NCBI GenBank assembly: GCA_016222825.1
Contig: JACRQF010000007.1
Span: 62,001-126,000 of the forward strand
DNA: 64,000 nucleotides
Source of the DNA: Verrucomicrobiota bacterium
GTDB lineage: Bacteria; Verrucomicrobiota; Verrucomicrobiia; CAIQCK01
Direction of reading: 5' to 3'
Positions 37,674 through 45,474 of the stretch are shown in pieces. Every line of letters begins with the position of its first letter. The first letter of the stretch is position 1. The notes below the pieces were generated by a model. The model did not search any database, was not told the DNA's origin, and saw only the letters and a program-made list of their open reading frames with translations. The translations under genes were made by a program, and so were the position numbers.

Positions 37674-38552
37674 ATGAAAATCATCCGCTTCACCACGCCC
37701 GGTTTGCAGTTTCAGGACGGCTACCACTTCCGGCTCGGCGTGCTCGACGGCGAGCGCGTCATTGACCTGACCACGAAGGACCCGAACACCTTCGGCTCCG
37801 TCTCCGGCCTGCTGCGGCTGGACGAGCCTGCCGTGGCTGTCGCCGAAGCGATCCAGAACGCGCCGGCGTTGCCGCTGGGGCAGGTGCAACTGGAAGCGCC
37901 ACTCGACGTGCAGGAGGTCTGGGCGACCGAGGTCAACTATCCGGGATGCCGCGACGCGCGCGTGGCGGCCTCATCCAGGAACGGCGGGGGCGCTCTTTAC
38001 GAAAGGATCTTCAGCGCGATGCGGCCGGAGCTGTTCTTCAAGGCGACGCCCGAGCGCGCCGTCGGCCCCGACCAACACGTGCGCATCCGCGTGGATTCCA
38101 AGCGCAGCGTGCCGGAGCCGTCGCTCGCGCTCGTCATCAACTACGCCGGCGCCGTCGTCGGCTACACCATCGGCAACGACATCTGCGCGCGCGACCTCGC
38201 GGACGACAACCCGCTCTATCTGCCGCAGGCGAAGATGTATCGCGGCGGCTGCGCGCTCGGCCCGTGCATCCTGCTCAAGGAAGCCGTCGCCGACCCGAAA
38301 GCGCTGGAGATCACGATGCGCGTCGAGCGCAACGAAGTGCTCGTGTTCCACGGACGCGCGGGCGTGGCGGAGATGAAGCGCAGCTTCGAGGAACTCGCCG
38401 ATTACCTTTTCCGCGAGAACGATTTTGTCCCCGGTGTCTTTCTGCTGACCGGCGCGGCCGTTCTGCCGCCCGCCGATTTCACGCTGGAACACGGCGACCT
38501 TGTCGAAATCGAGGTGCCGCTGATCGGCGTGTTGAGAAACACCGTGGAGTAA
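37674..38552 (+). CDS. Fumarylacetoacetate hydrolase (FAH) family protein
   Basis: A 292-residue enzyme of the FAH superfamily, which cleaves or hydrates carbon-carbon bonds of oxo-acids with a divalent metal. Diagnostic parts are IRVDSKRSVPEPSLALVINY (metal-binding Glu), GYTIGNDICARDLADDNPLY (family signature) and VPGVFLLTGAAVLPP near the C terminus. ATG 37674 begins MKIIRFTTPGLQFQDG. The specific substrate cannot be told; sugar-acid or aromatic breakdown are both usual. It is 31 bases before the convergent radical-SAM gene. Confidence 0.9.
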   Translation: MKIIRFTTPGLQFQDGYHFRLGVLDGERVIDLTTKDPNTFGSVSGLLRLDEPAVAVAEAIQNAPALPLGQVQLEAPLDVQEVWATEVNYPGCRDARVAASSRNGGGALYERIFSAMRPELFFKATPERAVGPDQHVRIRVDSKRSVPEPSLALVINYAGAVVGYTIGNDICARDLADDNPLYLPQAKMYRGGCALGPCILLKEAVADPKALEITMRVERNEVLVFHGRAGVAEMKRSFEELADYLFRENDFVPGVFLLTGAAVLPPADFTLEHGDLVEIEVPLIGVLRNTVE

Positions 38553-38583
38553 CGGAGCGGGAGCGAACCCGCGGGGGCCGCGA

Positions 38584-39489
38584 TCACGCCTTGCCGCCGG
38601 CGAACGTCTCGACGGGAACCTGCGTGTTGCGATGGATGCGCGCGGCGATGGCTTCGAGTTCCCTTTCGCTCAAGGGGTCCACCCACGACTCAAGCGGCTT
38701 GCGCACGACGGTATAGACCTGTATGAGTTTGATCTTCCCGCCGCCTTGGATGATCTCGTTGAGCCGTTCGCAGTAAGCCTCGATCTCCGTGACGGGCGGC
38801 GGCTCGCCGTGGAGCCGGACAAAGAGACTCTGGACAACGATGGGGCGCGGGCGTGCGGTGAGCGCGAGATTCTTCAAGATGCGGCTGAACGCAATCGCCG
38901 TGCGGTTCACCTGCTTGAAATACTGCTCCGTGCCGGCGTCAAGCTTCGCCCAAACCTCACCGTTGTCGTCATCCAGCAACCGCAGCCCGGCCTGCACGTC
39001 CGTCCGGTCGAGGCCGGCGCAATCCGTGATCAGCACCACCTTCGTCTCCTGCAACCCCGTCTCTCGCTTCACGCGCGTCACGATTTCGACGACATCCCGG
39101 AACTGCCGCACGGTGGTCGGCTCGCCGTCGCCGCTGAGGGCGATGTCGTTGATGCGCGTGGCCATGTCGAGGACGGTATTGAACGGATACTCGCTCGCGA
39201 GCGTGCCGGACTGGACCAGCTCCACCATCTCGCGCAACTCGCGCTCCAAGGTTGACAGCACGAGCATCGAAACCCTCGGCGGTGTCGCGCGGTCCACCTG
39301 GCAATAGACGCAGTGGAAATTGCAGGCCTTGTTCGGGTTGAGGTTGATGCCGATGGACAGGCCGTGGCTGCGGCGCGAGATGACGGGATAAACGTAGCAG
39401 AACTCGCGATAGGTCCGCGAATGCGAGCGATGCGCGATAGTTAATCCTGTCTTGACTGCCTTTGGCCCAAACACCGCGCAACGTAGCAT
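38584..39489 (-). CDS. Radical SAM protein
   Basis: A 301-residue enzyme with the canonical CxxxCxxC cluster motif in NKACNFHCVYCQVDR (about residues 56-70). Further SAM-domain marks are NDIALSGDGEPTTVRQF (GGE-like motif), KVVLITDCAGLDRTDV and VQSLFVRLHGEPPP. It binds a [4Fe-4S] cluster and S-adenosylmethionine. ATG 39489 has GGAGG immediately upstream (three-base spacer); an in-frame ATG 14 codons earlier has no such site. The same N-terminal pattern (VYPVISRRSHGLSIGINLNP) is known from conserved radical-SAM proteins of unknown substrate. It stands apart, convergent with the FAH gene and divergent from the oxidoreductase. Confidence 0.88.
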   Translation of the reverse strand: MLRCAVFGPKAVKTGLTIAHRSHSRTYREFCYVYPVISRRSHGLSIGINLNPNKACNFHCVYCQVDRATPPRVSMLVLSTLERELREMVELVQSGTLASEYPFNTVLDMATRINDIALSGDGEPTTVRQFRDVVEIVTRVKRETGLQETKVVLITDCAGLDRTDVQAGLRLLDDDNGEVWAKLDAGTEQYFKQVNRTAIAFSRILKNLALTARPRPIVVQSLFVRLHGEPPPVTEIEAYCERLNEIIQGGGKIKLIQVYTVVRKPLESWVDPLSERELEAIAARIHRNTQVPVETFAGGKA

Positions 39490-39574
39490 CGCCCTCCACG
39501 ACGCGCAACGGGGAGAATGCTTTCCAGCCAAAATCCTCTGGAATTGTCCCGCGCCGCGCCGCTAGACTCGCGAC

Positions 39575-40576
39575 ATGATCCGAATCGCCATGCTCTCCGC
39601 AGCCCACCTGCACGCCAACAGCTACGCGCAGGAGGCCCGCAACACCGAAAACGTCCAGATCGCCTGCGTCTGGGACGACGACCCCGCCCGCGGCGAGGCG
39701 TTCGCCAAGGAACTCGGCGTGCCCTTCGACAGCGACCTCGCCCGCGTGCTCGCCCGCAAGGACGTGGACGCCGTCATCGTCTGCTCGGAGAGCAACAAGC
39801 ACCGCACCATCCTCGTCGCCGCCGCGCACGCGAAGAAGCACATCTTCGTCGAGAAACCGCTCACGCTCACCCTCGCCGAGGCCGACGAGGTAGCGCGCGA
39901 GATCAAGGCCAGCGGCGTCAAGTTCATGATCTCCCTGCCCCAGCGCAGCAAGTCCGAGGCGGTGCTGATGAAGGACCTGATTGACACAGGCAAGCTCGGC
40001 AAGATCGCCACCGCGCGCTTCCGCATGGGCCACGCCGCCGCGTTGGAGAAGTTGTTCAAGGGCGGCAGCGCATGGTTCGGCGACGAGAAGCTCGCCGGCC
40101 CCGGCGCGCTCTTCGACATCGCCTGCCACACCCTCGACGCGATGCGCTGGCTGCTCGGCGAGCCGGCGAGCGTTTTCTGCAAGAACGTCAACTTCACCGG
40201 CGCGTATCCGATCCCCGACAATGGCGTCGTCATCATCGAGTTCAAGAACAAGGCCGTCGGCATCCTCGACTTCAGCTACGCGCAGGGCGCCGGGCCGAAC
40301 TTCTGGGAACTCTACGGCACCGAAGGCACCGCCGTGCGCGACATGCCGGGCCAGCCGCCCGTCACTTACATCCTGCGCCAGGGCGCGGACGGTTTCGCCG
40401 CGGCGTGGCAGCGCGTCAGGATGCCCAAGCCGCGGCCAAGCGCGTTGCAGCAATGGTTCGCCGCCATCCTCCGCAACGAACCGGCGCACATCACCGTGGA
40501 CGACGCCCGCAACCTGACCCAACTCCTCGACGCCGCCCGCACCTCCGCGCGCGAGGGCCGCGAGGTGAAGCTGTAG
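39575..40576 (+). CDS. Gfo/Idh/MocA-family oxidoreductase
   Basis: A 333-residue NAD(P)-dependent sugar or sugar-acid dehydrogenase. The N-terminal Rossmann fold is IRIAMLSAAHLHANSYA with VQIACVWDDDPARGEAFA; the conserved Glu-Lys-Pro motif is FVEKPLTLTLAEADE (about residue 93). The C-terminal sandwich includes GGSAWFGDEKLAGPGALFDI. The usual GxGxxG is modified to AHLHAN, as in many members of Verrucomicrobia and planctomycetes. It is followed after 12 bases by a membrane protein gene on the same strand. Confidence 0.9.
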   Translation: MIRIAMLSAAHLHANSYAQEARNTENVQIACVWDDDPARGEAFAKELGVPFDSDLARVLARKDVDAVIVCSESNKHRTILVAAAHAKKHIFVEKPLTLTLAEADEVAREIKASGVKFMISLPQRSKSEAVLMKDLIDTGKLGKIATARFRMGHAAALEKLFKGGSAWFGDEKLAGPGALFDIACHTLDAMRWLLGEPASVFCKNVNFTGAYPIPDNGVVIIEFKNKAVGILDFSYAQGAGPNFWELYGTEGTAVRDMPGQPPVTYILRQGADGFAAAWQRVRMPKPRPSALQQWFAAILRNEPAHITVDDARNLTQLLDAARTSAREGREVKL

Positions 40577-40588
40577 TCCGCGCGCACC

Positions 40589-41281
40589 ATGAACATCGTC
40601 ACCACCATCTCCCGCGAATGGCGGAACCGCATGTTGATACAGGCTGCGTTTATGGTCGGCTTCGGGCTTTGGTTCTTCTACGACGGCTCCGTCAGCTACC
40701 CGAAACACAACGACCGCCTCGCCGAATACAAAGCCGCCGTCGCCCGCGGCGAGACCGCCAAGTGGAGCGACTTCGCCGCCAAGAAAGGCTGGCCCGGCCA
40801 GGACCATCCCGCCCCCTACTCTTCCGCCGAACTCAAGACCCAGTTCGTCCTCGGCGCAATCTGCGTCGCGATGAGCGGCGCGACCATCATCAGGTTCCTC
40901 ATCGGCCGCCGCCAGAAGATGAGCAGCGACGGCCAGACCATCTGCGGCGTGCGCGGCGAGCGCGTGCCGCTGGAAGCGTTCGTCAGCGTGGACAAGCGGA
41001 AATGGGAGCGCAAGAGCATCGCCTACGCCTTCTACGAGCAGGACGGCCAGCGCCGCCGGCTGACGATTGACGATTACAAGTTCATCGGCGCTGAAGACAT
41101 CCTGAAGCAGATCGAAGAACAGATCGCGAAGAAAGAATGCGCGCTTATGGCCACGGGAAACTCGTTTACTCAACCGAGGAACCCGCCCGCACAACCGAGG
41201 AAAGCGTTTACGCTACGGAGGAAGGGATTTGCCCCTGCTACAGCCCCATCAACGCGACGAACCACGCGGGCGGGCGGATGA
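40589..41281 (+). CDS. Membrane protein of unknown function with repeat-derived tail
   Basis: A 230-residue frame with two transmembrane segments: MLIQAAFMVGFGLWFFYDG and FVLGAICVAMSGATIIRFLI. A cytosolic domain follows that could be PH-like (ISVDKRKWERKSIAYAF, RRRLTIDDYKFIGAEDIL). No family is recognised. From about residue 187 the frame enters a 21-base-period array (41146-41229) and overlaps the convergent thioesterase gene by 44 bases. The natural end may therefore have been shorter, and the last 45 residues look like an acquired extension. It is close behind the oxidoreductase gene. Confidence 0.6.
   Translation: MNIVTTISREWRNRMLIQAAFMVGFGLWFFYDGSVSYPKHNDRLAEYKAAVARGETAKWSDFAAKKGWPGQDHPAPYSSAELKTQFVLGAICVAMSGATIIRFLIGRRQKMSSDGQTICGVRGERVPLEAFVSVDKRKWERKSIAYAFYEQDGQRRRLTIDDYKFIGAEDILKQIEEQIAKKECALMATGNSFTQPRNPPAQPRKAFTLRRKGFAPATAPSTRRTTRAGG
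41146..41229. repeat. Short tandem array with 21-bp period (about four units)
   Basis: Units start at 41146 (degenerate), 41167, 41188 and 41209. The second and third share CAACCGAGGAA at 41171-41181 and 41192-41202, exactly 21 bases apart; the fourth has CTACGGAGGAA. In one frame they read YSTEEPA, RTTEESV, YATEEGI, but the host gene reads another frame. Confidence 0.6.
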
Positions 41282-41642
41282 GTTTGCCGTCGGGGCCAAG
41301 GCAGGCGTGGAGGGTGTAGCCGCGCGCCACGGCCGCACCGTTGGCGGCGTGGACGATCTCGTGTTCGAACCGCACGCGCGCCCGGCCGAACATGGCCACG
41401 CGGGTGGTCATGCGCAGTTCGTCGTCGTAGCGCGCGCGACCGACGAACTCGATGTGCGTCTCCACCAGCGGTAGGAAGAGGCCGCGCGTTTCCATCTCGG
41501 AGTAAGGCACGCCGAGCTTGCGCGTGATCTCCGTGCGCCCGCACTCGAACCACTCCAGGACGCGGGAGTTGTAGAAGCCACCCATCTGGTCCGTCTCGCT
41601 GTAGCGGACGCGGAGGGTGGTGATGTTCTCAATGGGGGGCAT
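41238..41642 (-). CDS. Acyl-CoA thioesterase, 4-hydroxybenzoyl-CoA thioesterase/YbgC family
   Basis: A 134-residue hot-dog-fold thioesterase. The catalytic aspartate lies in RYSETDQMGGFYNSRVLEWF, with the usual GRTEITRKLGVPYSEME following. Strands VETHIEFVGRARYDDELRM and RVRFEHEIVHA fit the fold. It would hydrolyse short acyl- or aryl-CoA thioesters. ATG 41642 is chosen because the frame upstream consists of a heptamer array. It is the last gene of a leftward block that includes KAS III, an MBL hydrolase and dehydratase-type genes. Confidence 0.9.
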   Translation of the reverse strand: MPPIENITTLRVRYSETDQMGGFYNSRVLEWFECGRTEITRKLGVPYSEMETRGLFLPLVETHIEFVGRARYDDELRMTTRVAMFGRARVRFEHEIVHAANGAAVARGYTLHACLGPDGKLIRPPAWFVALMGL

Positions 41643-41735
41643 GGTGACTGGTAACTGGTAATCGGTAACTGGTGATTGGTTCAGGAGCCGGAGTATGAAT
41701 CGTCCGCTACCAATTACCAATCACCAATCACTTCC
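41643..41735. repeat. Inverted heptamer arrays upstream of the thioesterase gene
   Basis: A forward array of five heptamers (GGTGACT, GGTAACT, GGTAATC, GGTAACT, GGTGATT; 41643-41677) faces a reverse array (TACCAAT, TACCAAT, CACCAAT, CACTTCC; 41708-41735). Together they can form one large degenerate palindrome between the KAS III stop and the thioesterase start. Confidence 0.8.
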
Positions 41736-41740
41736 CACAC

Positions 41741-42742
41741 TCACATCTTCACCAGCGCGGAGCCCCAGACGAAGCCGGAGCCGAAGCCGACGAGGAGGAC
41801 GAGCTTGCCGTCGGTGACCATGCCTTGCTTGCGGGCCTCGTCGAGCGCGATGGGCAGGCAGGCGGAGGCGATGTTGCCGTGGTCCTCGACGTTGATGAAC
41901 ACTTTCTCCTTCGGCATGCCGGTCTTTTGAACGACGACTTCGAGCATGCGGAGGTTGGCTTGATGCGGGATGAGGACGTCCACGTCGGCGAGGGTGAGGC
42001 CGGCACCATCGAGCGCCTCGAAGGCCGCGCCGGTCATGCCGGCCACGCCGTTCTCGAAGACGGCCTTGCCGTCCATGCGGAAATGGACCCGGCCCGCGTC
42101 CACGTCGTCCTTGGTGATGTGTTCCATGCGGCCGAGCGCGCTGCCGGGGGCGGCAGTGTAAAGCGCCTTCGCGCCGCGGCCGTCGGAGTGGATGCCGGTC
42201 CAGAGGACGCCGCGCTTGGGGTCGTCGCACGGCCCCATGACGACTGCGCCCGCGCCGTCGCCGAGCAGGATGGCGATGTTGCGGCCGTCGTTGGAGCAAT
42301 CAATGCGCTTGGAGAGCACCTCGGAGCAGACGATGAGCGGGTGGCGGAACTTGCCGCTCTTGATGAACGCGTCGGCCATCGCCATGCCGTAGAGCAGGCC
42401 GGTGCATTGCTGGCGGATGTCGAACGCGGCGACGCCGACGAGACCGAGCTTCGCGCCGAGGAAGCAGACGCAACCCGGATCGGCGTGGTCGGGTGTGATG
42501 GTGTTCATGATGAGCAGATCAATGTCACTCATCTTCAGTCCCGCATCGGCCACGGCGGCCTGCGCGGCGAGCGCGCCCAGGTCGGACGCGCTAACGCCCG
42601 CCTCGGCGTGGAAGCGGCTGCGGACGCCGGTGCGCTCGACGATGAACTTGTCGGTGGTGTCCATCACCTTTTCGAGGTCGGCGTTGGTGGTGACCTTGGG
42701 CGGCAGGTAACGGCCGGTGCCGAGGATGCGGGAGTGAGTCAT
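41741..42742 (-). CDS. fabH: 3-oxoacyl-ACP synthase III (KAS III, FabH-like)
   Basis: A 333-residue thiolase-fold condensing enzyme. The catalytic triad is visible: Cys in DIRQQCTGLLYGMAMAD (about residue 113), His in LIPHQANLRMLE and Asn in NVEDHGNIASA. The segment VERTGVRSRFHAEAGVSASD is typical of the family. FabH joins acetyl-CoA or another starter with malonyl-ACP to begin fatty-acid synthesis. Because it sits among CoA-ester genes rather than with fab genes, it could instead start a special acyl chain; the FabH name is by similarity. ATG 42742 is chosen because sequence upstream is a heptamer array. Confidence 0.88.
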   Translation of the reverse strand: MTHSRILGTGRYLPPKVTTNADLEKVMDTTDKFIVERTGVRSRFHAEAGVSASDLGALAAQAAVADAGLKMSDIDLLIMNTITPDHADPGCVCFLGAKLGLVGVAAFDIRQQCTGLLYGMAMADAFIKSGKFRHPLIVCSEVLSKRIDCSNDGRNIAILLGDGAGAVVMGPCDDPKRGVLWTGIHSDGRGAKALYTAAPGSALGRMEHITKDDVDAGRVHFRMDGKAVFENGVAGMTGAAFEALDGAGLTLADVDVLIPHQANLRMLEVVVQKTGMPKEKVFINVEDHGNIASACLPIALDEARKQGMVTDGKLVLLVGFGSGFVWGSALVKM

Positions 42743-42750
42743 GGTGTTCC

Positions 42751-42844
42751 GTGATTGGTGATTGATGACTGGTAACTCGTGATTGGTAACTGGTAACTCG
42801 TGATCCGCGGTTCCAATCACGAATCTCCCATCACCAATTACTTC
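42751..42844. repeat. Inverted heptamer arrays upstream of the KAS III gene
   Basis: Eight forward heptamers run from 42751 to 42806 (GTGATTG, GTGATTG, ATGACTG, GTAACTC, GTGATTG, GTAACTG, GTAACTC, GTGATCC). After four bases come reverse-orientation units from 42811 (TTCCAAT, CACGAAT, CTCCCAT, CACCAAT). This is the longest array of the class in the window and ends at the stop of the MBL-fold gene. Confidence 0.85.
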
Positions 42845-43768
42845 TTACGCCGCCATTCCTTCCTGCTTCATCGAGTTTTTCACGAGCAGGCTGCAGTTCT
42901 TCTGGAAGAAGTCCACCGGCAGTGAGCCGGTCACAGCGTGAATTTCAATGCCCAGCTCGCCGGCGAGCGCGCGCGGGTCTTTGCCGCCCTTGACGGCATC
43001 AATGATGCGCTTGTGGTAAGCCTCGGCGGAGGCGATCGCGCCTTCGAAATACTTCTTCACCTCGTCGGCGCCGGTGATGACGGCGTTGTGCGCGAGGCAA
43101 ACGACCTCCGCGCCGAGCGCGGCGAGACGGCGGTTGGAGTTCATGTAAGCGGCGTAGTCGCTGAAATACATCGGCCACCACGTCTTCTTGTCGGCGAAGT
43201 AGAAGCCGGTCACGTCGGCGACGATGGCGATCTTCCGCGTCGGCTCGAAGAAGCTGAGGCTACAATCGCTGTGGCCCGGCGTGGCGATGACGTCGAACTT
43301 GAGTCCGCCGACGGCCACGGTGTCGCCTTCCTTGAGCACCTGCTCCACGGCCATCTTCGGTTCCGTGAGGGGCTGCGGCTTCTGACTCTCGGTGATCGCG
43401 CCTTTACCGAGCAACCACGCGGTCAGTGCGCCGTCAATCTTCGCGAAGAAGCCGATGGCCTTTTCGTTGCCCATCGTCGCGGCGGCGATCTGCGAGGCGA
43501 GCACCTGCGCGCCGGGGAACATCCTCCGAAACGCCGGCACCGCCATGACATGGTCGGGATGCCCGTGCGTGATGACGATCTGCTTCACGCTCTCCGGCGC
43601 GATGGCGAACTTGGCGAGCTGCGCCTCCAGCACCGGCCCGCAAGCGCCGACGCCGCCCTCGACCACCGCGGCCTCGCCGCCGTCTTTGACGAGGTAGATC
43701 GGGTAATCGGTGGTGCCGAGCAACAGCAGGTTGTCGGTCACTGCAACAGGTGGATTGGTAATGATCAT
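42845..43768 (-). CDS. Metallo-beta-lactamase-fold hydrolase
   Basis: A 307-residue enzyme with the metal motif ITHGHPDHVMAV (about residue 67), a second-metal region around IATPGHSDCSLSFF and a later LAHNAVITGADEV. It belongs to the glyoxalase-II-like/MBL hydrolase superfamily and may cleave a thioester such as an acyl- or aryl-CoA, in keeping with its neighbours. The substrate is not shown by sequence. The start MIITNPPVAVTDN at 43768 is the only good one. It lies in the leftward block between KAS III and a toxin-antitoxin pair. Confidence 0.88.
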   Translation of the reverse strand: MIITNPPVAVTDNLLLLGTTDYPIYLVKDGGEAAVVEGGVGACGPVLEAQLAKFAIAPESVKQIVITHGHPDHVMAVPAFRRMFPGAQVLASQIAAATMGNEKAIGFFAKIDGALTAWLLGKGAITESQKPQPLTEPKMAVEQVLKEGDTVAVGGLKFDVIATPGHSDCSLSFFEPTRKIAIVADVTGFYFADKKTWWPMYFSDYAAYMNSNRRLAALGAEVVCLAHNAVITGADEVKKYFEGAIASAEAYHKRIIDAVKGGKDPRALAGELGIEIHAVTGSLPVDFFQKNCSLLVKNSMKQEGMAA

Positions 43769-43831
43769 AAGTGTTCTCGTTTTTGAAACCGTATCATCTA
43801 GCGAATCTCCCGCCCAGCGGCAAGACTACAC

Positions 43832-44323
43832 TCACCTCAAACCGCTTCTGCGGGCGGCATCCCTCGCAAGCGCGGCTTTCACCAAACCGGGATCCAGTCT
43901 GACATTGGTGTTTCCGAGCTTCTTCATCACCTCAGCAAAATCCAGAAAGCCACGGGCTGCGGCCTGCTCCAAAAGCCCCAGTGTTCCGATGACCCGCAGA
44001 CCACAATGCGTCGCGGCGGCCCGACCGGCCCGGTCGTCCATCAAGATCGCGTCCGCTTTGATTTCGCGCGCGAGGCATATCGCCTCCGACTCGCCGGGAT
44101 CAACCGCGAGGGAGACATCGAGCGATTGCGGCGCTTGGACCGTCACCCATGCTGGAAGCGCCGCCGCCCAGGAGCTCACAGCCGGCGGGGCGCCTGCATG
44201 TTGCAGTTCACGCAAAACGGCCGGTGGAATGAAAACTCGCGCGAACAATCGGGGAAGGACTTCTTCCGAGCCGCACAGGATCAGGTAGTGCAACGGGCTG
44301 GTGTCAGAGACGACGACGTTCAT
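43832..44323 (-). CDS. PIN-domain-like toxin (DUF3368 family)
   Basis: A 163-residue protein resembling PIN-fold ribonucleases. It starts VVSDTSPLHYLILCG, with the first acidic metal ligand, and continues DPGESEAICLAREIKADAIL and MDDRAGRAAA with further acidic ligands, then GTLGLLEQAAARGFL. DUF3368 proteins are the toxin partners of UPF0175 antitoxins. The gene overlaps the upstream antitoxin gene by four bases, the usual arrangement for translational coupling. Action would be cleavage of RNA when the antitoxin is lost. Confidence 0.85.
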   Translation of the reverse strand: MNVVVSDTSPLHYLILCGSEEVLPRLFARVFIPPAVLRELQHAGAPPAVSSWAAALPAWVTVQAPQSLDVSLAVDPGESEAICLAREIKADAILMDDRAGRAAATHCGLRVIGTLGLLEQAAARGFLDFAEVMKKLGNTNVRLDPGLVKAALARDAARRSGLR

Positions 44324-44586
44324 CTCTTGCCCAGAATCTCATCCAGCGTCGCGCGATCCGATTCGAGGTCGGCTGCGGAGTAATTGATAGGCACCCCGCG
44401 TTCCTGCAGAAAGCTCTCCGTCTGCCAATAACCCAACCCCAACACCGCCCCCATCTGTCGAAACGACAGGCGCCCCTCCCGGTAGCCCTCAATCGCCGTG
44501 TCTTCCAAGACATGGCGGGCAACGGCTTGCGGGGTATCACCCCACTGGCGCGTCAACTCATCGGGAACTTCAACGGTGATTTGCAT
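44320..44586 (-). CDS. UPF0175-family antitoxin
   Basis: An 88-residue protein. It begins MQITVEVPDELTRQW, the standard UPF0175 N terminus, then VARHVLEDTAIEGYREGRLS and GLGYWQTESFLQERG, a helix-turn-helix-like part that probably binds the operator. The C terminus (LESDRATLDEILGKR) would neutralise the toxin. It precedes and overlaps the DUF3368 toxin gene. The pair is inserted between the MBL and activase genes of a CoA-ester block, and both genes use somewhat more A+T than their neighbours. Confidence 0.87.
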   Translation of the reverse strand: MQITVEVPDELTRQWGDTPQAVARHVLEDTAIEGYREGRLSFRQMGAVLGLGYWQTESFLQERGVPINYSAADLESDRATLDEILGKR

Positions 44587-44667
44587 AGGGCATCATTCCA
44601 CTTCTCTAGCCTCTGACACGCCGCACTCTAACCGCATTTCCACGCGATGTCAGGCCCAAAACCGCCG

Positions 44668-45453
44668 CTATCGGCTCTTCCGAAGGCCGCTCTCCATTGC
44701 CAGCAGCGCCGCGCCGAATGCGCCGGTGAGCTGCGGGTCGGGCGGGACGTGAACGGGGCGGCCGTAGGCTTCGCTGAACATTTTGACGAGGCAGGGATTG
44801 TGCGCAGCAACGCCGCCGGTCATCACGAGGTCGCCGTGCGCGGAGTCCATCTCCTGAAGCCGCTTCACGACGGAGTGGAACGCGCCCTTGACGATGTCCT
44901 GCACCTTCTCGCCGGCGCGAATCTTGGAGAGAATCTCCGTCGCGGCAAAGACGGTGCAGAAACTGCCGAGCGGGACTTCCTTCTTCGACTGCTCGGCGAG
45001 TCCGTTGAGGTCCTCGACCTTGAGCGCGAGCCGCAGCGCAATCTCCTCCAGGAACGCGCCCGTGCCCGCGGCGCACTTGCGGTTCATCTTGAAGCCGACG
45101 CGCTTTCCGTGGCCGTCGAGGTGGATGACCTTGCTGTCCTGCGCGCCGATGTCTATCACCGTGATCTTGCGCTGGAAGTGATGCCACGCGCCCACCGCAT
45201 GGCAGGTGATCTCCGTCATCGTCTCGTGCGCCCACGGGACGTTGTCGCGGCCGTAACCGGTCGCGATGGAACGCGCGATGTCTTCGCGCCGGAGCTTCGC
45301 GGCGGCGAGCGCGTCGTTGAGGATCTGCTCGGAGACGGCGGCGTAGTCCACGCCGGAACGGCGCAAGCCACGGCCGACGACCTTGCCGGTCTCGTCAACG
45401 ATCGCGAGCTTCGCCGAGGAAGCCCCGATGTCTATGCCGCAGAAATGGCGCAT
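44668..45453 (-). CDS. Acyl-CoA dehydratase activase (BadF/BadG/HgdC family ATPase)
   Basis: A 261-residue ASKHA-fold ATPase that fires single electrons into a partner 2-hydroxyacyl-CoA dehydratase or reductase. The nucleotide site is FCGIDIGASSAKLAIVD, with VIDIGAQDSKVI as second phosphate loop. The two cysteines that bridge a [4Fe-4S] cluster between subunits are in KCAAGTGAFLEEIA and SFCTVFAATEILS. The C-terminal DLVMTGGVAAHNP closes the fold. Length and motifs match HgdC. It follows the BcrC/HgdB-type gene by 21 bases, so the two are clearly a unit. Confidence 0.93.
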   Translation of the reverse strand: MRHFCGIDIGASSAKLAIVDETGKVVGRGLRRSGVDYAAVSEQILNDALAAAKLRREDIARSIATGYGRDNVPWAHETMTEITCHAVGAWHHFQRKITVIDIGAQDSKVIHLDGHGKRVGFKMNRKCAAGTGAFLEEIALRLALKVEDLNGLAEQSKKEVPLGSFCTVFAATEILSKIRAGEKVQDIVKGAFHSVVKRLQEMDSAHGDLVMTGGVAAHNPCLVKMFSEAYGRPVHVPPDPQLTGAFGAALLAMESGLRKSR

Positions 45454-45474
45454 GACAATTGCCGCCGGCCCGCG

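Noticed and set aside
38969..41194. Open frame of 741 codons on the minus strand across radical-SAM, oxidoreductase and membrane genes
   Set aside because: It spans three genes with good family motifs on other frames and has no motif of its own.
42751..42844. Heptamer arrays considered as a CRISPR
   Set aside because: Units are only seven bases, degenerate, without spacers, and no cas gene is near.
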